This document shows positions 11,821-24,050 of a stretch of DNA of 64,000 nucleotides, in pieces. How positions within the stretch are numbered: the first letter of the stretch is position 1; the number at the start of each line of letters is the position of its first letter. The DNA comes from Jaltomata sinuosa. Lineage: Eukaryota; Streptophyta; Magnoliopsida; Solanales; Solanaceae. A model generated the notes under the pieces. It did not search any database. It was given only the letters and a program-made list of their open reading frames with translations, and had not been told where the DNA came from. The translations under genes and the position numbers were made by a program. Location of the stretch: assembly GCA_003996215.1 (NCBI GenBank), contig QJPP01002953.1, positions 1-64,000 of the forward strand, in the 5' to 3' direction.

Positions 11821-12670
11821 CTTGGTCATGTGGTGTCTAGTGACGGCATTCGAGTTGATTCTCAAAAAATTGAGGCAGTAAATGACTGGCCCAAACCCAC
11901 CTCTCCAATAGACATCAGAAGTTTCTTGGGTTTGGATAGTTATTACAGGAATTTTGTAGAAGGATTTTTATCCATAGCTTCCCCATTGACCAAGTTTATG
12001 CAGAAAAAGGTCAAGTTTTGGTGGTCAGATGAGTGTGAGAAGAGTTTCTTAGAATTAAAGACCAGGCTGACTACAACTCCTGTTTTGACTCTACAAGAGG
12101 GTTCAGATGGTTATGTGGTTTATTGCATGCATCCAGAGTTAGCCTGGTTTGTGTTTTGATGCAGAATAGTAAGGTCATAGCTTATGCTTCCAGACAGCTT
12201 AAGGTCCATGAGAAGAACTACCCGTCTCATGACCTCGAGCTCGCAGCGGTTGTGTTTTCCCTAAAGATTTAGAGGCACTATTGTATGGTGTTCATGTTGA
12301 TGTGTTCACAGATCACAAGAACCTCCAGTATGTGTTTACCAAGAAAGAGTTGAATGTTCGTCAGAGGATATGGCTTGAGTTCTTCAAAGATTATGATATA
12401 AATATGCTCTACCATCCCGGTAAGGCCAATGTAGTGGATGATGCTCTCAGTAGACTATCTATGGGTAGCGTATCTCATGTTGAGGAAGAAAAGATAGAAT
12501 TGGCTAGAGATGTTCACCGGCTTGCTCGCTTAGGATTTTGCCTGATGGACACCTCAGATGGTGGTGTGATAGTTCAGAATGGATCGGAATCTTTATTAGT
12601 AGCTGAGGTTAAGGAGAAACAAGATAGTGATCCCATATTGCTTCAGTTAAAGGGTGCAGTTCATCAGTAG
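11821..12670 (+). pseudogene. pol: pol of Y1: end of RT and RNase H
   Basis: The F-L-G-H-V-V-S-S-D-G-I connection region begins here, then the RNase H domain. The catalytic-site segment at about 12120 is damaged (Y-C-M-H-P-E in place of a C-D-A-S type motif) and a frameshift follows between 12130 and 12280. In the new frame are V-F-T-D-H-K-N-L-Q-Y and N-V-V-D-D-A-L-S-R, the latter keeping its Asp. The region closes with a TAG at 12668-12670. Confidence 0.85.
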
Positions 12671-14030
12671 AGAGTCGAGGTTTTCACCCAAGAGGGAGAT
12701 GGTGTACTTCGTTATTAGGGTCGCTTGTGTGTTCCGAAGGTGGGTGAGTTGAGACAGCAAATCCTTTTAGAAGCCCATAATTCTAGATATTCTATTCATC
12801 CAGGTACCACCAAGATATATCGTGACCTGTGGTAAGTCTATTGGTGGAACGGTATGAAGAGGGACATCACAAATTTTGTGGCTAAATGTCTCAACTGTCA
12901 GCAGGTTAAGGTAGAACATCAGAAATAAGGAGGTGTGACTCGGGAGATTAGAATTCCTATTTGGAAGTGGGAAGTGTTAAACATGGATTTCATTACAGGT
13001 CTACCTCGTACTCGCGGGCAGCATGACTCCATTTGGGTGATAGTGGATAGAGTCACTAAGTCAACTCACTTCTTGGCTGTCAAGACTACAGATTCAGTGG
13101 AGGATTATGCCAGACTCTACATCAGCGAGATAGTTAGGTTGCATGGAGTTCCTTGTCCATCATCTCAGATAGAGGTCCTCAGTTTACATCTCATTTCTGG
13201 AGATCTTTCAAGAAAGGTCTTGGTACTCAGGTGAATCTTAGTACAACATTTCATTCGCAGATGGATGGTCAGGCAGAGCATACCATTCATACCTTAGAGG
13301 ACATGTTGAGAGCTTGTGTGTTTGATTTCAAGGGTAGTTGGGATGATCACCTACCTCTCATAGAGTTCACCTATAATAACATCTTTCATTCCAGCATTTA
13401 GATGGACCCATATGAGGCCCTCTATGGGCGTAGATATAGGTCACTTATTGGTTGGTTCGAAGTAGGTTAAGCAGCTTTGATTGGACCAGATTTAATACAT
13501 GAGGCGATGGAGAAAGTTCAACTCATCAGAGAGAGGCTAAAAATAGCTCAGAGTCTTCAGAAGTCCTATGCAGATGTTAGGAGAAGAGACTTAGAATTTG
13601 AAGTTGACAATTGGGTCTTCCTAAAAGTGTCACCCATGAAGGGTGTAATGATATTCAGCAAGAAAGGGAAGCTCAGTCCCAGATATGTAGGTCCTTACAA
13701 AATCCTAAAAAGGGTTGGTAATGTGGCTTACGAGTTAGATTTGCCATCAGAACTGGCAGTAGTTCATCCAGTCTTCCATATTTCCCTGTTGAAGAAATGT
13801 GTGGGTGATCCGACTTCGATAGTACCCTTAGAGAGTGTGGATTTGAAGGATAGTCTCACCTATGAGGAGGTTCCAGTTGAGATTCTTGACCGTCAGGTTC
13901 GTAGGTTGTGAAAAAAGTCGCTTCAGTGAAAGTTTTGTGGAGGAATCAGTCCGTAGAGGGAGCTACTTGGGAAGCAGAAGCAGACATGATGTCCAAGTAC
14001 CCCCACCTCTTCCCTCCGATTCCGTTCTAG
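12671..14030 (+). pseudogene. pol: pol of Y1: integrase and chromodomain-like tail
   Basis: The integrase zinc region (C-L-N-C-Q at about 12890) contains stops. The core carries M-D-F-I-T-G-L-P-R-T, then I-S-D-R-G after a frameshift near 13155, then D-G-Q-A-E-H, so the D, D and E residues are present. The GPY-type module (R-Y-V-G-P-Y-K-I-L) lies at about 13680. A further frame change near 13910 leads to a tail with K-V-L-W-R-N-Q-S-V-E-G-A-T-W-E and K-Y-P-H-L-F, ending with TAG at 14028-14030. The tail identifies the Tekay-type chromodomain end. Confidence 0.88.
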
Positions 14031-14261
14031 CTTGAGGTAAATAGTTCCTCTCCAGTCTCTCAGTCTACTCTTATGAAATTCAGTCTCAGCACCTCGTTCC
14101 ATCAGTTGCCCTTGTATTTCAGCATACTTGCATGTTTATGGATCTCAGTCCAATTAGATATCAGTTTCTAGTACTCTATTGGTAGGGATTGCATCTCTTT
14201 CCCTCAAAAGTTAGCTTATTCAGTCTTCATTCGAGGACGAATCATCCCAAGGGGGAAATAT
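14031..14261 (+). promoter_or_regulatory. 3' untranslated region, conserved motif and PPT of Y1
   Basis: This stretch is non-coding. TTCGAGGACGAA is at 14230-14241 and the polypurine tract AAGGGGGAAA at 14249-14258. The LTR follows at 14262. Confidence 0.8.
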
Positions 14262-15980
14262 TGTAACACCCTAGAACTTCCAAGATCAGACTAAAATTGC
14301 ATAAAAATTTGAGTTTCCAAGAACCACAGTTCAAAGTACGAACTGTAGTTTGGAATGAAGTCCCGTTATCTTGAACCATAGTTTGAGTTCTAGTAGCCCA
14401 GCAGTTCTACCTCAGGGACCACAGTTCAGAGTATGGACCGTAGTTCAAAACCACGGTCCATCTTCTCAACCCGTAGTTTAAGTTCCAGTAGCTCTTCAGT
14501 ACATGTCCCAGGGACTACGGTTAGGACCACGGACCATAGTTTGGAACCACGGTCCATTTTCTCAAACCGTAATCCCAAGTCCAGTAGCCTCTCAGTTCTA
14601 GCTTCAGAAACCACGAGTCAGACAATGGTCCATACTTCAGAAGAATGGTTCGTCATTTGACTCGTGGAATCCCCAGACTAGGTCAAGGACCTAGGAATCA
14701 TGGGCCATATGACGAACAATGATCCCAGAGTACGGTCCTTCCTTTAGAGCCGTAGTCCCTGAAATTAGAGGACCCCCAAGATGCCAAGGAAAGACCACGA
14801 CTAAGTTGACGGTCTGTCATCCAAGAGTACGGTCCATCAACCAAGTCGTGATCCCTGAATTGCAATTTTCTAAAGATTTCTTTTAACTTTTGCCAGGGGT
14901 ATTCCGGACTTTTCCATTACCTTTTAAGGACTAAGTGACGTCGTTTTATGTTGTCTAAGCCTAATTAAGTAGTCTAAAACTAACTAAAACCCTTATTCTC
15001 CTAAAATCATCGGACTTAGACAGAAAAGGATCAAAAGAGGCGTTAGTTTCTCCCAAGAACAAGTAGAGGCCTTCATCAATTTCAGCCCCAAAAATCCAAG
15101 GATTTTTCCATGGATTTCTTCATCAGGTATGTGGGATTTCACTAGTGGGTTCCTTTCACCCATTAGGTCCCTAGATTCCAGTCAGCCTTCAGTTTTCTCC
15201 ATGAATGTTTCAGACCTAGGGTTCCTAAATCTTAGAGATTTATTGTAATTCAATTCTTACAGCTTTTATAGTATTGATTACATTTCTCCTAGAGGATTAG
15301 TATAGTTTCATGATTAATGCCTAGAAATCCTAGCTTGTAGAAATTCCATTACTTCCATGAATTTATCTTGCTAGACAGATCAGTTAGATGCTTATGCTTC
15401 AGAAACTAAATGCCATTTCCTTCAGCTAATGTTTATTGCATTCTCAGTCAGTAATCAGTATTTTGAGCTATCCTTTATTTCAGTATATAATTGATTACCT
15501 TCAGTGGGAGTAGACTTAGTACCGAGCAAACGAGAGGATGAAGGCTTAGCTGCAGTTTAGGCTAAGACCTTTAGAAGCAGTCCCCAAGTCCCAGAACTAT
15601 GGCGCCACCATAGGTTTAAAGGAGTCAGCTTTTAGACTAGGTTGCACCTCCTTGTGCCTTATACACATCAGTAGTGGATCCACATCAAACTTGTTCGTAC
15701 CCTTGGCAAGGTATGAACACTCTTTCATCCAGGGTTACAAGTTTTCCCCATAGTTAGCTCAACTTGGGGTATGTCGGTTAGTAGTGTCTCCCACAGTTAG
15801 ATTTATGTGCATTGACCTTGTAGACAGTATTTATATTCAGTATTCAGTTCATCATGTTATCTCATGATTTATACTTGGTCATTGCATTCAGTTCAGCTTT
15901 CAGTTATGTTGCAGTATATCTATTGTCATGTCCAGTTCTATATCGTCCAGCTTGTATATATCCTGCATGCTCAGTACATT
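14262..15980 (+). repeat. 3' LTR of Y1, truncated at its 3' side
   Basis: It starts TGTAACACCC directly after the PPT. The part from about 15120 to 15980 aligns with the reverse complement of the LTRs at 17180-21111 and 24051-26641. Examples are the GTATGTGGGATTTC, GAGTAGACTTAGTA and GGCGCCACCATAGGTT segments and the final GCTCAGTACATT. Homology stops at 15980, about 0.6 kb short of the expected LTR end. No gene is seen. Confidence 0.88.
14310..14870 (+). repeat. Array of short mirrored motifs in the Y1 LTR
   Basis: Many imperfect copies of ACCACGGTCC, GGACCGTAG and their complements alternate over about 550 bp, spaced 15-40 bp. They could fold into many alternative short stems. No coding sense is apparent. 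Confidence 0.6.
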
Positions 15981-17179
15981 AACCCCCTCCTTTCATTATG
16001 GTAGTCACATGGCTCAAACAGTTCATCTCACAAGTTTATTACCCCCTTCCTTTCAATATAAAATAAGTGCACATATACCATTTATCAAGACAACACAAGA
16101 GGATCTATGGATAACATCATGATTTTAATAGACAAGCTAGCATACATAGATGATAATTACCCTAACAATCAGTAATTATTGCTACTCTAGTGCCCTCACC
16201 ATAAAGAAGTCTCATTCACATAGTAAATCATTCAGAATAGAACTAAAACAAACACACTCACTCTCACAAAGAAGTTCAAGCAATGCATGCATAATACCAT
16301 AGGTTTACCTTTATTTTCTATGCCTTATTTTTTGAATAATTGGACTAGGATCACTATAGGACATTACTCGAATTGTAATGTAGGCTCGGGGACGGGTATG
16401 GTATATTTGAAAATAGTGACTATGCCCTCCTTAATACTACACTATCTTTGCTCCACTTTCTAGACCAATTTTTCCTCCCTTATTCTCCATTTATTTTATT
16501 TTTTCATCTTGTGACGGGTGCGGCAATTTTTATTCTAACTCAACTTTCTCTTTTTCTTTTTCTTTTTCTTTTCTTTTTATTTCTTTGTCTTTTAGCATAT
16601 GCCACACCCGTTATATCTCATTTTATCAATAGTCTGCTCTTTTCATGCCCCATTCTTCTTCTCATTTACCTTTATAGTAGCCTCTCTTAAGTTGGGAAAT
16701 TTTCTTGAGTTAAGGTACATAATGTCCAAGGAGGGACTAGGGCCAAAATATGGGTTCCAAGAAAAATCGGGAAGGTGAATAGGCTAATACAATAAAAGGG
16801 TCAATTTAGGTTCAAAATCAGGGATCAAGGGATATCAGTTTTATTTGAATGGTCATTTAGGCTAGGAGGACTAAATTCAAAAATGGTCTATGATCATTTC
16901 CTAACAAACTATCCTACAGCCTAGGAAAGACTAACCAGGTAAGTTCTAGATTGACACACAAAGCAAGAAGGATATTAATGTATCTCACATACACATGGCA
17001 CAGAGGCACTATCAAATGTTAACTATCAGGTATATGCCCAAGCTTAAGTTATTTAACACATCCATATGCATAATGTGATGCACAGATCCATAACGGTCAG
17101 TCTATCAAAATGTCTAACATGTCACACAAAATTTAAATGGGTCTGTATTTTTCAAAATCACTTTATCAAGTTTCGTGCA
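15981..17179 (-). mobile_element. Old Athila-like element A1, 3'-terminal fragment
   Basis: The reverse complement matches the 3' non-coding region of the intact Athila-like element at 44282-57373. For example, CTTGGACAT...CTCAACTCA with the following GGCTACT segment (about 16665-16740) pairs with 55151-55235, the TAGTGATCCT segment (about 16350) with about 55530, and 16180-16300 with about 55590-55740. It also holds the same C/T-rich tract (16540-16600). The 3' LTR itself is absent: the fragment ends at 15981 against the broken Y1 LTR. No coding region is seen in these 1.2 kb. Confidence 0.8.
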
Positions 17180-17336
17180 TGTCACTCCCTAAGCTTACAC
17201 CCTAGACGTAACACTGTGCTTAGAGTCATGAGTGACCTCAAGCTAACCCATGTCCTGGAATACTACTGAGTTACAAACTGAAAGATAATGTAGATGCTAA
17301 AATGTGTGTTGAGCTCTTGAAACATATTATAACAAA

Positions 17337-18651
17337 GAGAAAATAGATAAAAAAAACCTAAACTTGGCTCGACAACTTACTTTAGCACTTAAACTTAACA
17401 GATAATTATATACCTCCATTAACAGCTTTGGAGTGAATAAATATCACCCTAAAAATATAATACCACTCTCACAATGGAAGGTGCACTACACTCGCGCCAT
17501 ATCACTGCAATGTCAGCGCCATATCACTGCCATGTCAGCGCCATATCATTGCCACATAAAAAATTATTTTAAAAGATTAATCACACTAATATATATATAT
17601 ATATATATTAAAATAAAAAAGAAAAAGAAAAATCCCCTTTCCCTCCCCCCTTTCTTCTTCATACCCCCCACCCCAACCACCTTCAATCCCCCTGCCTTTC
17701 TCCTTCTTCGACTTCATTAATACCTTTGCACCCCCTTTCTTCTTCGTACCCACCCACCCCAGTCCACCTTCTTCAATCTCCCTCTCCCTCCCCCCTCCCT
17801 CCCCCTTCCTAGATATTAACACAAAAGGATATGGGTCCATTAGTCCTCAAGAGCAAGGCAGGAGAAAAAATTTAAGGATAGAATCGATGGTTAAAATTGA
17901 ATTGATTGCAAAAATTGTAGGAATACCCAGCTAGTAATGAGGTCTAGAAATAAAAAATGAAATAAATGAATGAACGTGTATGCGTGCTAAATAACCTGGG
18001 TGCACGTATTACCTTTCTCCTTCTTCAAACCTCCATTAATGGCTTCTTATTGAAGCAATAGCAAACTACCAATAATCACAGTTAGAAATAACCTAAAAAA
18101 AGCAATCGAAATTTCTTCAAATTTATAGTTTCTTCAAATTTATAGTTTCTTCAATTTTTTCATGTCCCCAATAAAAATTTCTCCATGAATTAAGCACTTT
18201 TAATTTTTATTGATGATTTTGGTCTCTTTAATTTATTTAGAGAAAAGGAAAAATTAGAAAAAGAAAATAAAAAAAAGATGGTGCAGAAGGAGTGTAGTGA
18301 GGTGGGGGTTAGAAAAAAGAGGAAGGGGTGGGGTGGTTTACAGGAGGAGAAAGTGAGTGGGAGGGATTTGCAGAAAAAAGAGGGTAGGGGGTTTGAAGAA
18401 GAAAGGGAGTGGGGTGGGAGGGGGTTGGGAGGGAGGTATTTTTTCTTTGTTCTTTTTTTTATTATATATATATTAGTGGGACCAATTTCTTTTAAAAAAA
18501 AATTTACGCATTTTTTTAATGCCATATCAGCCTTAGGGGTGGCATTTATTTCACTCCAAAGTTGGTTAAGGGGGTATATAATTATCAGTTAAGTTTAAGT
18601 GCTAAAGTAAGTTGTCGAGCAAAGTTTAGGGGTATTTTTATGTATTTTCTC
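17337..18651. mobile_element. Mutator-like non-autonomous element with long inverted repeats
   Basis: It starts GAGAAAATA and ends TATTTTCTC, with terminal inverted repeats closely matching over at least the outer 110 bp. These include the shared TCGACAACTTACTTTAGCAC segment. Symmetry continues more loosely through an AT run and a C/T-rich (17630-17815) versus G/A-rich (18290-18440) pair, for about 450 bp per arm. Nine-bp flanks TATAACAAA (17328-17336) and TAGAACAAA (18652-18660) differ by one base, and the sister LTR at 24051-26641 shows the unoccupied site. A 9-bp duplication with long inverted repeats is the Mutator-superfamily signature. No transposase is encoded; open frames in the C/T- and G/A-rich arms are compositional. 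Confidence 0.88.
17494..17559. repeat. Three 22-bp tandem repeats inside the MULE left arm
   Basis: Three tandem units begin GCGCCATATCACTGC at 17494, 17516 and 17538. The first two differ by one base and the third is more divergent. The right arm has only one partial counterpart. Confidence 0.85.
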
Positions 18652-21111
18652 TAGAACAAACTGAACTTTCATAAAATCAAATACAAATTCATTTGAATAC
18701 TGATACAACAAACTGGTTGACTGGATATAAAGCTTCTACTAACACTAACTATAGTTTGCCGGGACATGAATCCCAACTATCTCTAATTAATGTATAAGAA
18801 CTAAAATAAACTGTTATGACTACTAACTAACTGGAGCTCCCGAATAAGGAGAACTCATTCCCTGCTGACTGGAAGCTAGCACTAAAACCTACATCATGAA
18901 ATAGTGTAGCACAAGGAAGGTAAGTGGTCAGTACTTTTAATGTACTGAGCATGTGAGATAATTCACTAATTTTAGATCATTAGAAAATACATATATACTG
19001 AATGCATGGCTGAAAACTAGATTAAATATAACATCTGAGAGTGCATAAGTCAAAACTGTAAAACATAAGCCCTTTTACTAAAGAGGGTGTAAATCATGTT
19101 TCTAAACGGTAACTGTGAGATCGTGATATTTAAAGATAAGTAAAACTGTTACTTGGAGATCTATAGACTAAAAAGAAGGATTATGTTTTTAAATCATGAA
19201 ATAGCTCAACTGAGGTTAAAACCATGAGTCATGTCAAATATCATATTTAAAGCAAATTTGTAGGGGAGTTTGTTCTACTAAGCATACTGAAAAGATTGAT
19301 ATATTGTATTGAATGAAAACGGAATACAAAGTCATACATTATCTGAGTTTAAAGTGTGGGAGCTACTGTTAACTGACATACCCCAAGCTGAGCTAACTAG
19401 GGGTCAACCTGTAACACTAGCTGGAAAGGTGATCATACCTTGCCACGGGTACAAACACCAGTTGGCGTGGATCCACTAATCTGATATCCAAAAGGACTAA
19501 GGTGTCAAACCTGATTTGACGGGTGACCCTTTAGAACCTATGGTGGCGCCATAGTTCTGGGACTTAGGGACTTCTACTAAAGATCTTAACCTAACTAACA
19601 GGTGAGCTTTCATCCCTGCATCCACTCGACGCTAAGTACTACTCCCAACTAAATATAATCTGACATACTGGATAGCTCAAAAATACTAATATTCTAAGAA
19701 TGAAAGCTAATGCTAACTCTGAAAGCATTCTAAATCATGCATAGTTCTTTTGTACTAAACTAACTGGATCAAAATTCATGCATTCTTGTTTGGGAACAAA
19801 ATTCATAGTCAAAATCATCATGAGGAAACTTAAACTTATTTAGACTGAATGTTGACAAGCTGAACTGAATTCTGAAGAACAAGCTAAAATCCGAGAAAAT
19901 ATTGTAAAATCAGGATAAAACTTGCTTCTCCCAAAAATCTTGAGTTTTGAAATCTATTTGTAGGAATTCATGTAAAAATTATTCTAACAAGAATAGTAGT
20001 CATGTAGAATCATCAAGAAATCAAATTCATAGAAAAACACAAGTTTGGGTTCTTGTTTGGTAAGAATCCTAGAATCATAACTTGTAAAAATCATACTGAA
20101 ATCTGAAACTTAGGGCATGAGGGTGAAAGGAAACCATTATTGAAATTCCACATACTTGTATAATGGAGAATATTGAACTGAAGCTTGGAGGATTTGATCT
20201 TGAGGATGAACCCAAGGTTTTTGCTTGGAAGAGGCTTGAGAGCGTACTATTTTCTGTCCTTAGATATTTAGCCGAGTGAATGAGATATTTGGTGACTGAT
20301 TAAACCTTTAAAATCTCCCTCTAAATGATTTAAACGATGTAGTATAGGCTTAGGAAATAAGAAAAAGATTGATTTGCCATCAATGGACATTTTAGAAAAA
20401 CTAAAATTAGAGGTTCCACTGATGGGTGCACTGGTCGTGGAATGGGTTGACTACTCATGGAATTCGGAGGACTTGGTACTTATCATAAGGTGATTCCATA
20501 GTTCATATAATGGACCATCATTCAAAATGATGACCCGTCAAGTCACCCATGGAAACCTGGGAAGAAAAGCTGAATTTTGACATTCCACGAGTCACACTAC
20601 GGACCGTGGTTTTGGTTTACTGGCCATAGAACAACCTGTCATTTTGTGGGTGAAACTTCTAAGTTTCAGGTCTATTTTCATGGGTGAAACCACTTACCTT
20701 GGTTCTATTCCATGGGTCGTCATCCCGTCCGTGGAAACTGATAGTTTTATAGTAAAATACGCATAACTTTTTATGACAGACTCGGATTAACGAACGGTCA
20801 GTGGCATTCGAAAGAAGACTCAAAATTCTTTAATCTGGTAGGTACTAGGCCACCTAAATTTTCATATTCTAGGAGTAATAATCATTTGAAGTTGACCCTA
20901 GTAAGAACTTACATGAAAACTAAATCAGTAGAAAAGCTTTTAACTTAACTTTGAGCTAGAGGTTCTTTATGACTTTAATTCATATCTAATACTCCTACAA
21001 AACTTAAGAATTGATATTAATACCTAAATGCATAGAAAATTCATATGGTTCCTATCTAACAACATATGAAGAATGATTCATATCATAGCTTAGAATTTTT
21101 AGGGTATTACA

Positions 21112-24050
21112 ATACCTCCCCCTTGGGATCATTTGTCCTCGAATGAAGACTAACTAAGATGAGAGTGGGAAAAGAGCTGCAATCTCACCAACTGGGTTCT
21201 AAAAGCTGGAATACTGACATGGTAACTCATTCTTGAAAAAAATATGAACTGAGCTGGATTCGTGAAACCTTTATGCATAATGAGAGCATAAGAACACTGA
21301 TAGGAATAAAGTTGAATAGCCAACATGATAATTTGTATGGATTGAGAGTAGGGACTCAGCTGAAACTCATAGAGAATGAACGCATTCTTAGAATTCACAA
21401 TTAACTAAAAGGAACATAAAATTGAGAGGAATAACTATACGAGAAAACTATTCTTTTCTAAACTAAACTTACTAGCATGGACTAAACTGAACGTAGGGCC
21501 TTCTGGCCTTATGAATGTTATCGGCGGGTCTGAACTGATCTAATATAAAGAGTCTACTATCTTGCTAGTTGAAGCTACTAGACATAAGGTATGAGCACCC
21601 TGGGCAGGGAGTATGAAGAGACTATTCCCGCCTTAAACAATATAGTTGACAACTTTTAAGCTTAGGAACACCTTTTTAACTACACTAACTTCTCTGAATA
21701 CCACAGTTACTATTTGCAACTAAAATTCTCACCAGTGCCCATATAGATGCTGAGGTCTGAGCCTAACTACCTTCTTTCACCAAGTTCAAGCCTTTCTTGA
21801 CTAAATCTCTTGCATCTAGAGTCATATCCTAAGAATAGTATTCCTTATTATTAAGGAAATCAACTAACGTTGAGCTCTTAATCAATGGGTCACTAGTTGC
21901 ACGAAGGAAAGGTCCACATGTATTTCATCATGACATTCAAGCCTATTACTTTGATCATCTTATGGATTTTTTTTAGCTGATACTATCTGAGACTTCTCCT
22001 CTACCCTAGCATATCTGGAAGCTGCAACTTCAAGAAATTGTACAAAGGGACTCTAAGATTTCTCATCTAACTATTTCACATGAATAATCCTTACGTCACA
22101 TTTTTCCCATACGTACAAGCTAAGGTGGAATTGGTACACCAAAAAGGGAAAATATACTACTTCCCATCAAGGCTACTACATAGCTTCCTCCACTAACAGC
22201 TATGACAACATAATCCAAGATCGTTGAAGGAATAGAGTGGGAGCATGAGCATCACGAATGCAGGAATATTGATCGGTCTTAACTTATACTTAGCGTGATC
22301 TAGCCACTCAAGGTGAGGTCTGAGAAGTCAAGTACAAAGGCCTGAGTGTTTCACATCCTGGACATATGACGCATGGTTAGAGTAAGGAAATCATAAGCAT
22401 GAATTATTTAAGAAATCTGGTCTGAGCATATATATGATGTAGCATGATTTCATTAGCCATTAAGGCATATCTTGAGGACTGAACTGCGTACATAGAACTA
22501 ATCATATTGTGAGACATGAATTTACATATATAATGAGTCTCATGGCATAAAGTTGGGATTCATAGAATCATAGAGTAAGACGAGAATCATTTTCTGGAGC
22601 AATTTCTTTTTATTTTAGGAGTTGAGCATGGACATGAATCTGCATAAAGTGCATGAACTTAGTCATGAATATGGCACAAATACATCTGAGTATAGAGTCA
22701 TCTTGACTTAATTGCTAGGATATCTGCTGGAATATGAATGGAGCAATATCTTATCATCGCCCTTTCTAGAATTCTATACTAGTTGAGTCACAAGATTTGA
22801 CTTGATTCCTCATTTAATCATCTCCCCCTTGGCTTAAAAGTCACCCATTTAAGTGTGAAGATCTCTCTCCCATACTTGGCTATAATCAACTAACTCTTAT
22901 AAGGTCGGGACATCACTGTACTCCTGGATGCCAAACTCTCCCTGATAGGCTATAACTGAAGATGCTAAACCCTTGCTAGGTCTTCTTTTGAGGCATCTCT
23001 TAACTTCCTCTTTACTCTTAAGGAAAATCACTAGAGGACTCATACTCTTACTGGTGCACCTAACCCTTTTCTCTAACACTTAACAATCTGTCCTTTGCTT
23101 ATTCATCTACTAAAATCACATCTCTAAGTTCACACCTCATATCTAGCCCAAGCCTACAAGCACATTCTTCTTCATAACACTACTACTCCTCGTTACTACC
23201 TTATTATGCAACTCCTTACTGATTCATTATTTATCCCATGCTTAATCTTTTTCTATATATTGACATGCCTTTATGAGCCTCTTCCCTAATTCAAATATGC
23301 TCTATCATCCTAACCAACCATACTCCCACTACATACTACCATAGAATCTACACATAACTTATTACTCTTCCGTTTAATGTAAAAGAACTTATCAACCCAA
23401 TACTCACCTTATTGATACATGACTATGGCTACATACTTCAGTCCATCACTACCCCAACTTTTTTAGCTACTACACTTCTAAATTCATACATCTAGCTCTA
23501 CGGTCATCTTACTACTTATAGCTTATAACATCTCAATTCATACTAACTCTTGAGTGACTGTACTACCCAAATGCTTAGGGAACCATACTTTTTAGAAAAG
23601 GCTCCACTCTTAGTAAAGCTTCTGGAAGAGGGTCTGAGAGAATATTCTACTATAGGCTCTATTGCACGAGTGGAATATGGTACGTGCTTTTGGATCGATA
23701 GAATTTAATGCACTAGTGGGCTCCTCTAAATCTTCTATGTAGTCTCTCAATTTTCTGATGGCTTTATCTAAGAGCATCTCACTTATAGGAATCTGAATTT
23801 TACTTTTTACCCCATCTCCAAAGATGAGGCATGATTGGAGGAATTTAATTAATGCACAAATCTGTATAAGTTTCTTAAGGAACAGTATTATTGCACGATT
23901 TAGAGTTTGAAAAAAGGGAAACATTTCCTAAATGTCCTATAGCCTCTTGATTATATGTGTGGTGCACAACACACCCATAAGCAAGACTCTACTAGACACG
24001 GCTTCATAGACACCCTAGGACACTTGAACTCTATGCTCTGATATCAAGTT
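21112..24050 (-). other. Internal region of the LARD-like element, no coding recognised
   Basis: This 2.9-kb AT-rich stretch has stops in all frames; the longest minus-strand frames (about 104 aa at 23610-23924 and 60 aa at 22897-23079) show no Gag, zinc knuckle, protease, RT or integrase motif. At its left end, on the minus strand, are the pre-LTR motif (21132-21143) and polypurine tract (21115-21127). At its right end is the primer site, TGATATCAGAGC on the minus strand (24035-24046), one base different from the usual Met-tRNA site. Confidence 0.75.

Larger units (their letters stand above)
9545..15980 (+). mobile_element. Second Tekay-type chromovirus Y1, truncated both ends
   Basis: This is a different family from T1, with its own LTR (starting TGTAACACCC at 14262) and about half-identical proteins. 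Its visible part starts inside gag where T1 inserted, runs through PR, RT, RNase H, IN and a chromodomain-like tail, and ends in a 3' LTR that breaks off near 15980 against an unrelated minus-strand Athila fragment. It is the most decayed autonomous copy here, with at least three frame changes and more than ten stops. A related copy (Y2) lies at 42235-58195, and the non-autonomous element at 17180-26641 shares its LTR type. Confidence 0.9.
17180..21111 (-). repeat. 3' LTR of the LARD-like element, interrupted by a MULE
   Basis: It aligns with 24051-26641 after removal of 17337-18660. The two LTRs are then about 2608 and 2591 bp. On the plus strand it runs from TGTCACTCCC to GGTATTACA, so it reads TGTAATACC...GTGACA on its own strand. 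Open frames in it are short and not shared between copies. Confidence 0.87.

Noticed and set aside
14310..14870. CRISPR-like array of repeats and spacers
   Set aside because: Repeats are short, imperfect, in both orientations and irregularly spaced, inside a plant LTR; no cas genes.
16540..16600. C/T-rich microsatellite as an independent feature
   Set aside because: The same A/G-rich tract occurs at the matching place in the 3' region of A2, so it is part of the Athila sequence.
17589..17609. AT dinucleotide run as a separate satellite or origin-like element
   Set aside because: It is short and has a mirror counterpart near 18465 in the other MULE arm, so it belongs to the inverted repeat.
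17586..18592. Open frames rich in Pro/Ser/Phe or Gly/Glu/Arg in the MULE arms
   Set aside because: They reflect the C/T-rich and G/A-rich arms and read on either strand; no domain is seen.
21112..24050. Decayed gag in the LARD-like internal region
   Set aside because: No zinc knuckle, Gag motif or consistent frame could be found on the minus strand by reading; a translated search could still overturn this.
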